From: [Mycoplasma] phocae
GTDB lineage: Bacteria; Bacillota_I; Bacilli_A; Mycoplasmatales; Metamycoplasmataceae
Direction: 5' to 3'
NCBI RefSeq assembly: GCF_003332325.1
Contig: NZ_CP029295.1
Location: 248,001 to 312,000, forward strand
Length of the DNA stretch: 64,000 nucleotides
A program made the translations under genes and the position numbers. A model generated the notes under the pieces. That model did no database searches. It was not told the DNA's origin and saw nothing but the letters and a program-made list of their open reading frames with translations. Of this stretch, positions 22,128 to 33,000 are shown in pieces. Positions within the stretch are counted from its first letter, which is position 1. The number at the start of each line of letters is the position of its first letter.

Positions 22128-25100
22128 TTATTTATTTAGTAGAGTATTGATAAAACGAAAGATTGAAGGTTTATTCTCATTGAATCTAAAATTAGAAATT
22201 CGATAAATTGGATAACCCTTAACTGACATAAAATCAGTTTTGATAGTTTTTTCAATAAAGCTTTTTAGATCAACATCATAAGATGAATCATCAATATTTA
22301 ATCCAACTATAAAATTATCCTTTTGATCTAGAATTGCCATATCGATATTATAAGAACCAACACAATAATCTAATTCCACTTTAATATCATTTGAAAAATT
22401 TTGGTCTCTTAATCAAGAATTAATTTCAAAGATAAATTGCGACTTATTATTTTTATTATGAGCAGCATTTTTATCATCAATATAAAGTTTTTGTTTATCA
22501 GATTTTAATTGAATATAGTTAAGTCAACGTTTGAAAGTTAAAAGATTTTCATTTTTAGGATCAATATCATTTGTTGAAATACTTTTTATTACAATCATTT
22601 TATCCTTTGCCCGAGTAATTGCAACATTTAAGGCATTTCTTCCCTTTTTAGAACCAATGTAAGTTGAATGAAGTGAAGTTTTAGCGGTATAACCAATTGA
22701 GGCAATAACAAGTTCAGCTTCATCTCCTTGAATATTCTCAATATTTCTTAAAATAACTTGGTCTTCAAGAACTTCAAAAATTTTTGGTGATAATAATGCT
22801 ATTTGTTCTCGAATATAATCTTGTTGTTTACGGTTAAATGCAAGCAAAATAATTGAATTATATTTTTTTAGATTTTTTTCACAAACAGCAATTAATTTTG
22901 CACATTCAGCTTCATTGTGATTATCAACTCATTCTCCTTTGACGTCTATAACTTCAACACTGGTTTTATCCTTTTTCAAATAACTATCTAAGCCCTTTAA
23001 AGAAGAATCGTAAAATTCTTTACTTGAAAATAATACTAATTCGCTTGAGTTTGAACGGTAATTCATTTCAAGTAAATGTTTAGGTAAATGATTATGAATT
23101 GCTCAATCTAGTAATGAAGTAATTTCTTCTTCATTGTATTCTGCTTCTGTATCATCACGAGTTGAGAATCAATTTGATGGTTGCATTTGTTGATTGTCGC
23201 CGGCCACAATAACTTTATCAGCAATAGAAATGAAAGGTATTGCCTTTTCAATGTAGATCTGACTAGCTTCATCAAAAATAACGTAATCAAAATGATCTTT
23301 TTCAAAATCAATAAAGTTCCCTAAAATCTCAGGGGTTCCAACATAGATATTATAAACAGTTTTGATAATATCATCAAATAGCGAAGTAATAATATAAGGC
23401 GGCGAAATTTTTCTTTCAAGTCTTCCAAGAAATTGGTTTAATTTTTGACGTTTATCCTCCCCTAGTTGGCGATAATGGTCAAGACGTCCTTTAGCCTTAT
23501 AAGCAGAATTTTTATAAATCAATTCTAGAAGTTCTGGTGTAGTATTATCAATTTTTTTGAAATCCAAAAATTTTGAATATTCTTTTTCTTTTTTGTCAAA
23601 TTCTATAAATGATTTTAAACGAATAAAATTAGACAATTGAAGTAGATCTTTAATGTCATATCTCTTTAAATTTTCGTTATAAAATTTTGAAATTTTCTTA
23701 GCTAATTGATACATTTTACCAAATTTTGGATCAAGTGATTTTGTTAGAAAATTGTTCTTTGATAAATAATCAAATTTTTTAGCAATTTCTTTTTTAGAAA
23801 GTTTATCAAGATTAATAAAAATATTTAAAAACTCATTTTTAGAATTAAATTGATTATACATTTTGTAGAATATCGCAAAATTAACAATATTTTCAGTAAT
23901 TTCACCACTTGACTTAAGTCTATGATATGCTTCTAGATCCTTATTAAAAATTTCACCAATTTCCGATTTTGCATTTAAATAACTAAACTCATTTTTGCTA
24001 AAAAAGCTAGAATTAAAGCCATCAATTTCGTGATATTTATTAGCAACATTAATTTCTCTAAAATATTCAATTATTGGTTTATAAAAATATTCTTTTTCAC
24101 TTCTATTTACTTTTGCAGTTTCTGAGAATTGAAACATCATATTTTGATATTTACCCAACCTTTTTAAAACGACATCAAGTGCCACCTTTTTTTGAGAAAT
24201 AAATAGAGCTCGTTTATTGTTTTTTGCTACATTTATTAAGATATTTGCAATAGTTTGTGACTTTCCTGTACCGGGAGGTCCTATAATAATTGATGAATTA
24301 TTTAGTGTTCCAATAATTGCCTTTTCTTGACTAAAATCAGATGGAGTTACCCGCGCAATATTATTTTTTTCAAGAGCCTTGTCATAAGCTTCTTTACTAT
24401 AATCTCGTAAGTCATCAATTCTTATTAATTTATCAATTTTATCGTTTTCAATCAAGTTAATCATTGCTTCACGTAATTTAGTACCACCTGGACTAGCCTC
24501 TAATAAAGCGACACCAGGTTTAATTTCCAAGTTACCATCATTTTCTAAGTCTGATTTTTCAAACTCTAATAAACTTTCATAAAAAATATTAGTGTCATAT
24601 CCTGAATTAAGATATGTAGATTCAATATTACGAATATCGTCTAAAGCCTCAGAAATAGTAGTCTCTTCACCATTAACTAAAATTGGTAATCTCTTATCAC
24701 TATGTTGTTCAATAAGATATTTAATTTTTTCATTGATAATAATATTTTCATCAGCATTTTCTAAATAAACTGAATTTCCTGAAAAAGTAATTTTCGCAGC
24801 TTTTAGGATAAATGGAGCATATAAATAAACATCATTTTTACGATATTTAATAAAATATGTTCCAATAAATAATGGTCAAATGCTTGTTTCAGAGTAAATT
24901 TCTTCAATCCTTTTAGCATTGGTTTTTCATGATTTTATAAAGTTACTATTTTGATCAAAAATTCTTTTTTTGTAAATATTTAACCATTTTTCAGCATCTA
25001 ATTGTAAATTCTGCTGCATTTTAAGGGTAATGGTATAATCGTATGTTTTAGCTCAAAAATTTAATTGATCAACTGTTGTAATTGATTTTAAGTCATTTAT

Positions 25101-25352
25101 TGATTTTGAATCAAAAGAATTTTTTAGCATTATTTTAAAATTGTAGTTACTAAAAATAGTTTTAAGATTTTTAATACCGACAATTTTCTTTAAATCGCTA
25201 CTAACATTTGACATCTTAAAAAAAGCAGCATTATCTCCCCGGCTTTTAATATCTAATAAATTATTAACTAATTTTAGATATTTTGATGAATGAAGTTTTT
25301 TAATGTCTACTTTCTTTATTAATGTTGAATCAGGAACAAATATCTGTTTCAT
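22128..25352 (-). CDS. SF1 helicase with a degenerate C-terminal nuclease-like domain
   Basis: 1,074 residues. An N-terminal region of about 280 residues has no recognised domain. Then come Walker A GPPGTGKS (358-365), a long helical insertion, Walker B FDEASQ (about 694), VAGDNQQMQP (motif III), QGDEAELV and NVAITRAKDK (motif VI). The C-terminal 90 residues have the layout of an MTES_1575/Vsr-type endonuclease (IDMAI...GLNIDDSSY...GYPIYRI). The expected catalytic Glu is Asn1019, while Asp1004 and Asp1021 remain. A paralogue with an intact site lies at 30043-34749. RBS AAGGAG precedes the ATG. Likely a DNA helicase or translocase of defence or repair type; the role is inferred. Confidence 0.8.
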
Positions 25353-25738
25353 TTTAACTCCTTTATTTTGGTAATTTAATTATACATTATTAATTTTTTG
25401 ACTTATAAGATAGCGAAATTATGTATAAAAAGCAATGATTTTAATGAGCCAATGAAACAGTTATTTATCATTAACGTGGATAAATAAAATAAAAAATTAA
25501 ATTTAAAAATAATTTCAACTCTGCTATCAATTTTGTAAAATTATTTTTTAAGATCAGCTTAAAAATTTTATAAATAAATTGGATTTTGAAAAAATCTTAT
25601 TTTGATTAAGATAAATGTTGTCTCATTGTTGTTTAACTGTATAAACTTTAATTATTATATGTTATTTTTTTTAAGTTTTTTATGGATTTATCTTAGATAA
25701 TAAAAAAATTAAATAATAGTTATTTAATAAAAATAAGG
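25353..25738. other. Intergenic, divergent between helicase and rpsO
   Basis: Very AT-rich, with no open frame of note. It must hold the helicase promoter on the minus strand. A weak ATCTTA/TAAGAT inverted repeat occurs near 25595-25613. Nothing else is seen. Confidence 0.5.
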
Positions 25739-25744
25739 TACAAT
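25739..25744 (+). promoter_or_regulatory. Probable -10 box of rpsO
   Basis: TACAAT, 68 bases before the rpsO ATG. It leaves a leader of about 60 bases that contains the hairpins described next. Confidence 0.45.
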
Positions 25745-25765
25745 TTATATGAATAATTTTTTATT

Positions 25766-25813
25766 CCTTGGTAATAATTAAGATTATTGCTAGGTTATGA
25801 AAGGAAAACCCTA
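25766..25813 (+). promoter_or_regulatory. rpsO leader with two competing hairpins
   Basis: Hairpin A: CCTTGGTAATAA (25766-25777) with TTATTGCTAGG (25784-25794), about 11 pairs with one bulged U and G-U pairs. Hairpin B: TAGGTT (25791-25796) with AACCCTA (25807-25813), with the Shine-Dalgarno AAGG in its loop and the start codon at its edge. Both need 25791-25794, so they exclude each other. This fits autoregulation by S15, which controls its own mRNA through varied leader folds in several bacteria; here it is inference. Confidence 0.45.
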
Positions 25814-26079
25814 TGGTTACAAAAGAAAAAAAGGCTGAATTAGTAGCTAAATATGGTCGTAATGCCAAAGATACTGGATATCTACCAGTTCAAATTGCGA
25901 TCTTAACAGAAGACATTGAAAGTCTAAAAAAACACTTTTTAGTAAATAAAAAAGACTTACACTCAATGCGTGGTTTTATTGCTAAGGTTAATCAACGTAA
26001 AGCATTACTAAATCACTTAAAAACAGAAGATTACAACAAATATTTAGAAACCATTAAAGCTTTAAATATTAGAAAATAA
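25813..26079 (+). CDS. rpsO: 30S ribosomal protein S15
   Basis: Binds the central domain of 16S rRNA early in 30S assembly. 88 residues, complete. Signature pieces: [36 protein letters not shown] and [18 protein letters not shown] lies 8-13 bases upstream of the ATG. It is monocistronic: a folded leader precedes it and a clear terminator follows. Confidence 0.97.
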   Translation: MVTKEKKAELVAKYGRNAKDTGYLPVQIAILTEDIESLKKHFLVNKKDLHSMRGFIAKVNQRKALLNHLKTEDYNKYLETIKALNIRK

Positions 26080-26086
26080 AAAAATG

Positions 26087-26118
26087 AAAATGTAGTTTAA
26101 AATTGCTACATTTTTTTT
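26087..26118 (+). terminator. Terminator after rpsO
   Basis: AAAATGTAG (26087-26095) pairs with CTACATTTT (26106-26114) followed by a T run. Confidence 0.85.
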
Positions 26119-26233
26119 AATAAATTATTAAATTAAAAAACAATTTAAAGCATCTTATTTTAATATTAATAAATTCAAACATACAAATAAATTGAATCCA
26201 TTATAATTTTCATAAGGGAATTAAGGAGATTGT

Positions 26234-26965
26234 ATGGCATATATTTGAATGATTTTTCTTCTAATGTTAGGGTCACTTTATTTGATTATTGGCAACGTTT
26301 ATGTTGCTAGAGAGCTAAAGGCTATAATTTATTTAACATCTACTGAACAAACGTCACAATTGAACTGAACTAAAATTTTCAAAAAATTTAGCTTAGTGAA
26401 AATCAACTTTATTGTTTTTTTAGCTTTTGCTGTAACATCAATAATTGTGAGCATTTTTTTAGATATTTATGTTTTAAAAATTATTAATTTTACGTTAGCA
26501 AAAGCCATTTTATATTGTTTTATCATAATGATATTTTTAGGATTTCTTTTCAGTATTTTAATTCTTAATTATAAAAAAAATTACTGAAATTTAAATAAAT
26601 ATCAATCTGCTAATAAAATGATGTGAAATAATTATTTTATTTCTAAAAATAATCTAAATTATCAAAATGAAAAATTTGAAATTATTGAAAAATATTTCAC
26701 TAAAAAAAATATAAATTTAGAATATAAAAATTATCGTTATATTATTGCTTTTATGACATTATTTAATTTTCCTAATTTTAGAAAAATTACTAAAAAGTAT
26801 TTAATTAGAAAAAATGATCAGGAATTTGTCTGATGAATAAATCTAATGCTCATATATAATCCACATCACATAAAAATGGGTAATGAATCTTTAGATAAAG
26901 AGCAAATAAGTTATTTAAGAATTAGAATTTTTGAAGAATTAAAATTGCCTATAAATAATTACTAA
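26234..26965 (+). CDS. Hypothetical membrane protein
   Basis: 243 residues of unknown function, with AAGGAG before the ATG. An N-terminal helix (about 2-25) and two adjacent helices (about 56-78 and 84-110) are followed by a basic, Asn/Lys/Tyr-rich cytosolic domain of about 130 residues. Six or more Trp UGA codons are used, so a standard-code reading shows only a 63-residue fragment. No family motif is recognised. It is monocistronic between rpsO and a hairpin terminator. Confidence 0.7.
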
Positions 26966-26974
26966 TTAATAATA

Positions 26975-27003
26975 AAAAACACACTCATTTATAGCGTGTT
27001 TTT
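26975..27003. terminator. Terminator between the membrane protein and tRNA-Ile/rpsI
   Basis: AAAAACAC (26975-26982) pairs with GTGTTTTT (26996-27003). It can serve both strands. Confidence 0.7.
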
Positions 27004-27025
27004 ATTTGTAGTCAATTGCTTGAAA

Positions 27026-27102
27026 TGGTGCGAACGAATGGACTTGAACCATCGACCTCACGATTATCAGTCGTGTGCTCTAACCAGCTGAGCTACGCTC
27101 GC
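27026..27102 (-). tRNA. tRNA-Ile (GAT)
   Basis: 77 bases including an encoded CCA. Acceptor GCGAGCG/CGTTCGC-A, D arm GCTCAGCTGGTTAGAGC, anticodon loop CTGATAA (GAT), T arm with GGTTCAAGTCC. It reads AUC/AUU codons. It lies 36 bases downstream of rpsI on the same strand and may be cut from the same transcript. Confidence 0.97.
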
Positions 27103-27137
27103 ATATAATGGGAATTATCTCCCATTTTAAACTATTA

Positions 27138-27536
27138 TTAACGTTTAGAGAATTGTCTAGCTCTTCTTGCTTTTCTTAGACCGAATTTCTTACGTTCTTT
27201 AACTCTGGCATCACGTGTTAGGAAACCAGCTTCTTTTAATTTGCTACGATATTCATTATTTGATGCTTCGATTAATCCACGAGCAATACCTAATCTAATA
27301 GCTCCTGCTTGTCCGGTTAATCCACCACCATTTACATTTGCTAAAACATCGAATTGTTCAACTGTTTCAGTAATTACAAATGGGCTTAAAGCGTCTTTTA
27401 TCAATAGATCTGAAGATAAATATTCTTTTGCTTCTTTACCATTAATAATGAACTTTCCTGATCCTGGTAATAAATATACTCTAGCGACTGATGATTTGCG
27501 ACGACCTAGTCCATAATATCTAATTTTATTTGCCAT
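27138..27536 (-). CDS. rpsI: 30S ribosomal protein S9
   Basis: 132 residues. It begins [22 protein letters not shown], continues [20 protein letters not shown] (in parts), and ends in the basic tail [10 protein letters not shown] that reaches the P-site tRNA. The start ATG shares one base with the rplM stop (TAATG), the usual rplM-rpsI coupling. Confidence 0.98.
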   Translation of the reverse strand: MANKIRYYGLGRRKSSVARVYLLPGSGKFIINGKEAKEYLSSDLLIKDALSPFVITETVEQFDVLANVNGGGLTGQAGAIRLGIARGLIEASNNEYRSKLKEAGFLTRDARVKERKKFGLRKARRARQFSKR

Positions 27537-27970
27537 TATTTAACCTCTATCTTCATTGGTTTTTGTGCTTCTTGCTTATGGTTTGCATCAGCATATACAA
27601 ACAAGTTTTTAAATTGTTTGCGACCTAATTTAGTGTGAGGTAACATTCCTCTAACTGCTTTTTCAACTAAAGCGATTGGTTTTTTAGCTCTTAGTTCAGC
27701 AGCTGTGATTTCTTTTAATCCGCCAGGATATCCTGTATGATGATAATAAATTTTCTTTTCATCTTTTTTAGCTGTCAATAGCACTTCTTTGGCATTGATC
27801 ACAACAACATTGTCGCCCATATCAACATTTGGTGTAAATGTTGGTTTATTTTTTCCACGTAAGATTGAAGCAACAAGAGTTGAAAGTCTACCTAAAGGTA
27901 CGTTGGCTGCATCGATAATGAATCATTTTTTATCAACGATTTCTTTTCTAATAATTGTGGTTTGACGCAT
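27536..27970 (-). CDS. rplM: 50S ribosomal protein L13
   Basis: Early 50S assembly protein. 144 residues. [21 protein letters not shown] (in parts), [25 protein letters not shown] and [18 protein letters not shown] are typical. One Trp UGA occurs in the N-terminal KKW. AAGGAAAAAG lies upstream of the ATG at 27970. Confidence 0.98.
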
Positions 27971-28048
27971 ACTTTCTTTTTCCTTTTGTTTTATAAAATA
28001 TAAATTGCCTTAACATTATAACACATAAAAAAAGCAAATTTCACAAAA

Positions 28049-28711
28049 TTATACAATTTTACTCAACATATAAATTAATGCTGTTTCTGCTCTTAAAATA
28101 GTTTTAGTTAATGTAACGATTTTTACATTAGATTGTATTGCTTTTTTTATTTCATCTGTTGAAAAGCCACCCTCAGGTCCAACAATTACTAAAGTATTTT
28201 TGTTCTCCTTTTTAATAAAACTATTTTTTTCATTTTCATATGCTAATAATTTTAAATCAATTTCATAACCGATTATTTTATCATAATTCACTAAATCTAG
28301 TAATGGCGGAATGATATTTCGAAATGACTGTTGGGCAGCTTGTTTAATAATTTTTAAAAGCCTTGGCCTATTATTTATAATATTAAAATTACTTTTATCA
28401 CAATAGCTTGAGATATAAGGAATTATTTTAGTCGCTCCTAATTCAACTGCTTTTTGGATTGCAATTTCAAAATTAGCTTGCTTAATTAATGGAATGGCGA
28501 CAACAACTTCAAAGTCGAGTTCATTATTTATATTTAATTTGCTAATAATTTCTGCTCTATTAAAATCGACTAATTTACATTGATAAAATTCCTTATTATA
28601 ATTAATCATAAATGGTTCATGTTTTATTCTTATAACTTTCAAATGTTTAGTAGTTTCATCATCTAAAATAAAACAATTATTTTCCAATTTGTCGCAAAAA
28701 AATTTATACAT
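28049..28711 (-). CDS. rsmE: 16S rRNA (uracil-1498-N3)-methyltransferase RsmE
   Basis: SPOUT-class enzyme that methylates U1498 of 16S rRNA. 220 residues. An N-terminal PUA-like domain (KHLKVIRIKHEPFM) precedes the knot domain: AIQKAVELGATKIIPYIS, QAAQQSFRNIIPP, VIVGPEGGFSTDEI and TLTKTILRAETALIYML. A TATAAT ends 9 bases before the ATG with no Shine-Dalgarno, so the message is probably leaderless. The downstream rplM gene starts about 80 bases away. Confidence 0.95.
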   Translation of the reverse strand: MYKFFCDKLENNCFILDDETTKHLKVIRIKHEPFMINYNKEFYQCKLVDFNRAEIISKLNINNELDFEVVVAIPLIKQANFEIAIQKAVELGATKIIPYISSYCDKSNFNIINNRPRLLKIIKQAAQQSFRNIIPPLLDLVNYDKIIGYEIDLKLLAYENEKNSFIKKENKNTLVIVGPEGGFSTDEIKKAIQSNVKIVTLTKTILRAETALIYMLSKIV

Positions 28712-28720
28712 AATGTTTTT

Positions 28721-28726
28721 ATTATA
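28721..28726 (-). promoter_or_regulatory. -10 box of rsmE
   Basis: TATAAT (minus strand) with 9 bases between it and the ATG; no ribosome-binding site. Confidence 0.5.
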
Positions 28727-28899
28727 TATGATTTAGTATTTTTTAAGAAAATGTATAGACTGAATAAATTTATAAAGTTTTCATCTTAATAAAATAAAAT
28801 CTCAAATTGAAAAACTAGATTTAAATATACTAGCTATCACAATAGAGATTTTAACTTGATTTTAAAAAATTCTAAATCAATATATATTAATAATAATAG

Positions 28900-29955
28900 T
28901 TAAGCTTTATGACTAATTATTTCCTGATTATTCACATCAATTTCAATTTTACCTAATAATTGTAAAATCATTTTAGGGTATGCATGCCCAATATTTATAT
29001 TATAAACAACTGAAAGGTTTTTATATTTACTGAAAAAAGTTGAAAATAAATTTTTATATTCTTCGAAATATTTTTCATTTTGCGGTTTTCCAATAATGAC
29101 ACCTTCTAAATTATCAAAACATCCTGTTTTAGCAATTTCTTGCAGCATTAGCTCTATTTCATTTGGTGGAAGTTTTAGTTCGCAAGTTTCAAGCAACAAA
29201 ACCTTATTTTTAAAATTAGTTTTGTTAGTAAATAAATCATACTGAACATTAATTTTTCTTTTCTTTTCATCTATAAATAAATCAGCAAGACTTTCAAGAC
29301 AACCACCAATTAAAGTTCCATAAAAATATGATTTGCCTTGTAGAAGTAAATAATTATGATCTTCAGTATGTTTTATTCTTGGAACATTAATTTGTTTTAA
29401 TCCAAAATCATTTCTTTCTTCATATCAATACTTAGATGGTTTATATATCATTTTATCTTCTTTAAATAAATTAGCAAATGAGTTTTTTGTGTAATCTAAC
29501 ATCTGAGAATCAAGCTCAGCTAAATCCGTTAAAAAAGAGACTCCATAAAAACTTGGCACATTTAGTTTATTGAAAATCAAATGATTAATTGTTGTATCTG
29601 AATATCCCAAAAAAATTTTATTTGTATTTTTAATGGTATTTTTATAGTCAATGTTATCTAATAAATAGGGTGTTAGTCGATATGTGTCATCGCCACCAAG
29701 AGCACATAAAATTAGTTTTGTTTCTTTATCATTAATTGCTCAAATCAAATCATCTGCTCTCGATTCAGGATGATCAGATATATACTTAATTCCTTTCAAA
29801 GAATTTGGAGCATATTTAACCTCTAAACCAAACTCTTTTAATCTTCTTATTCCAATTTCTCTTTGATGATCGCAAAAAGATTCACCTAAGATTCCCGCTG
29901 ACAAGCTTACAATAGTTGTAAAATCACCATTTTTTAAATTAATTATTTTTTTCAT
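28900..29955 (-). CDS. S66 family peptidase (LD-carboxypeptidase/MccF-like)
   Basis: 351 residues. The S66 serine peptidase fold is indicated by SLSAGILGES, LGGDDTYRL (nucleotide-like loop), the nucleophile S119 in GYSDTT, an acidic site at E256 (LLETCE) and H324 in NIGHAYP. In walled bacteria LdcA trims murein tetrapeptides; MccF cleaves microcin-C-type peptidyl nucleotides. A mycoplasma has no murein, so self-protection or peptide salvage fits better, but the substrate is not known. Several UGA codons are Trp. The start follows a TATAAT by 6 bases with no Shine-Dalgarno. Confidence 0.85.
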
Positions 29956-29961
29956 AAATTA

Positions 29962-29967
29962 ATTATA
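29962..29967 (-). promoter_or_regulatory. -10 box of the S66 peptidase
   Basis: TATAAT (minus strand) ends 6 bases before the ATG; implies a leaderless transcript. Confidence 0.5.
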
Positions 29968-30006
29968 CTATATTTCACAATAGCAAAAAATGCCTGTAAC
30001 ATTTAT

Positions 30007-30032
30007 AAAAAAATAGGCGCTTATTGCACCTA
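30007..30032 (-). terminator. Terminator after the DUF4011 helicase
   Basis: On the minus strand TAGGTGC and GCGCCTA form a 7-pair stem (one G-U), followed by seven Ts, 11 bases past the stop codon. Confidence 0.75.
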
Positions 30033-30042
30033 CAATTATAAT

Positions 30043-33000
30043 CTAAGTAGTAGTAGTTAAAAAAAGTCACGTTTTGTTTAAAATTATTTTTTTTATTGTT
30101 ATCACACTTCCGTGTTCGCGCTCTTCAATTTTCCCTGCTTTAATTAGAGGTGATAAGATTTCATCAACTTTAGAGTAAAGATTTGAAATACTAGTCTTAA
30201 GTTTGCGAGATAAAAATTTTAATATTGCATTTTTTGATGATTTTTCAACAGTCTCAACAAATTTCAAAATCATATCTTCATATTCTTTATTATGAATTTC
30301 ATCATAGTTTCGTTGTATTAATTCACTATTTTGACGATACTTGATGGGTTGATTAGCATATATTAAAAAACCATTATCACTTTCTATATCAAGATCGGGA
30401 TTTCTTACTCTAAAAATTAATAAATCAAAATTTTCTTTTAATCTTTGTCCCATTGATGATTTTTTCATTAAACGCAAATATAGTTTTCTTAAATTGTTAA
30501 TGTGAATTGGAGAAATAATTTTTATTAGTTTAGATAAAATGTGTAGTCTTGTAGCCCAATCACTTCAATTTTCATTAGAAAATATAGGAGCATGTTTTTG
30601 CATAAATTCAGTTAAATCAGGAAATTCTGGAAATTCGATATCAGTAATATTATCGTCTATTGTCTCAAAATTAACATCTAATTCAATATCGGTTTTTACA
30701 TTTGGCTTCAGTTGTTTTTCTTTGGCAAAATTTTTAAAACTTTCATCAATTGCTGATTTTAATTTTTTAATTTCTAAGGCTTTATTTTTAAATCAATCAG
30801 TTGATCAAATCCGATAAAAATGTCAACCGCGCAGTTCTAAAATTTCTTGTCTTAATTTATCACGATCACGAGCGGTTTTTGAGCTATGATATGATGCGCC
30901 ATCACATTCAATTGCTAAAGTATAAGCATTAGAATTATCGGGATGAACAATCGCTAAATCAATTCGATAACCAGATGATCCTAATTGTGTTACGGCTTTA
31001 TACCCAAGTCTAACAATTTCATCATAAACACTTCCTTCAAAAACTGAATCAAATTCGGAGTTATCATTTCGATAATCTTCTTTTGAATCTTTTCCGAATT
31101 CGGCAATTCGTAAATAATTTTTTAAAAATTTAACTCCTCGCGATTCAGTTTTTGACAAATCAATATCGCTATGTCCAATTGAACTTACAACAATAACCGC
31201 TTCTTTAGCTCTCGTGAAAGCAACATTTAATCTTCGATAACCTGCAGATTGATTAATTGCCCCAAAATTCATTGATAAACGACCCAGTTTGTTATATCCA
31301 TATCCAATTGACATAATGATAATATCTCGTTCATCACCTTGAACAGTTTCAATATTTTTGACAAAGAATTTTTCGTGTTTATTATTATCAAAAAAAGATT
31401 CAAATTCCGGATTATTTGAAATAAATTTATCAATTTTTCTTTCGATTAACATTTGTTGTTCTAGGTTAAATGTGACAACTCCAATAGATTTTTTCAAGCC
31501 ATATTTTTTAATTATTTTTTGAAGAGTTTCAATTACTTTATTAGCTTCATCTTCATTTTTACGATCTTGGTAATTACCTTTAATTTTTATAAGCGAAATT
31601 CCTTCATATTTGCCAGGATGCTTAGTTGATGGAAAGCTTATTAAATTTTTATAAATCTCATCATTTGATGGTTGAATTAACTCTTCGAATTTAGAGCGAT
31701 AATGTCATTTTAATTTTATCGATTTTAAATTGCTATCAGCTAATTCTAAAATCGAGTCAAAACCTTTTGTTGAATCATCATCAGTTTCTTCATTATAAAC
31801 TTCATCATCCTTATCAGAAGAATTGAAAAAATTAGTAGGTGGAAGTTGTTCTTTATCGCCGACAATAATATATTGTTTTGCTCGATAAATGGCTCCAATA
31901 GCATTCTCAGGTTTAACTTGTGATGCTTCATCAAAAATTACAACATCAAATTCAATATCACTATTCTTCAAATACGTGCTTACTGAAAGTGGTGACATCA
32001 TAAGGCATGGTTTTAGCTTAGTAATAAGGTTGGGAATTTTTTGAAATAAAAGTCTAAAGGGCATAATATTTCTAGTTTTATTAATTTGGCTTTTTAAAAT
32101 TTTTATTTCAGTATTTTCGCCAAGAATCCCATCTATATTCGGAATTTGTAATTTTAGATTAGAATCAATTTTAATTTTTGCTAGTTGATGAATTTTATCG
32201 TCGTATTCTTTAAAACTATTACGATAGTTATTTAAAATATTAGCGCTATAATTACCGAAGTTATTTATTAAACATTTATCAACTAGTAGCTTATAAAATC
32301 TTTTAAGAAAAATTTCAAAGTAATTATTTTTTACTCTCTCACTTTCAATTCTATTAGTGAAATCCTGTAATCCTTCATTTTCAAGAATTTTTAATTCACG
32401 ATTAAGCGATAACATAGAATCAATTAACATTGGATTATTATTTAAATTTTCTATTTTGCTAGTAAAATCATTAATCGTAAATGTAGTATTATCATTTTGC
32501 AATAAATCCATAATTTCTTTATTAATATTCAAAAATTCTTCAATTTCAAGTTTCAAATTATTAATTTTTTCTTTAAAATCTTTAGAGTTATTTATACTAT
32601 TGAATAATAATTTTTTATCAATTTCAATGTCAAAATCCTTAATAATAATTTCTAATAAGTTAATTAATTCATATTGTTTTATTGCGTTATTTAAATCATC
32701 TACATTTGTACTAGTGTGAATTTTAGTTAATATTTGATTTTCAAAATTATTAAAATTTTTATATTGATTTTTCAAATCTATAGCCTTTGAAATATCATCA
32801 AGATAATTAATATATTTCAATTTCTTAATTAGCGAGAAATTCTTAAAAATTTTTTTAGCAGAACGAAAATTTTTATTAAAGCTTTTGAATATTTTGTCCT
32901 TAACTTCTAGTAATGAATTTTTAATAAAATCTAAATCCTCATCCATAATTTTATTTTTATATTTTGAAAATAATTCTTTCTCAAAGTAATCGATATTTTT

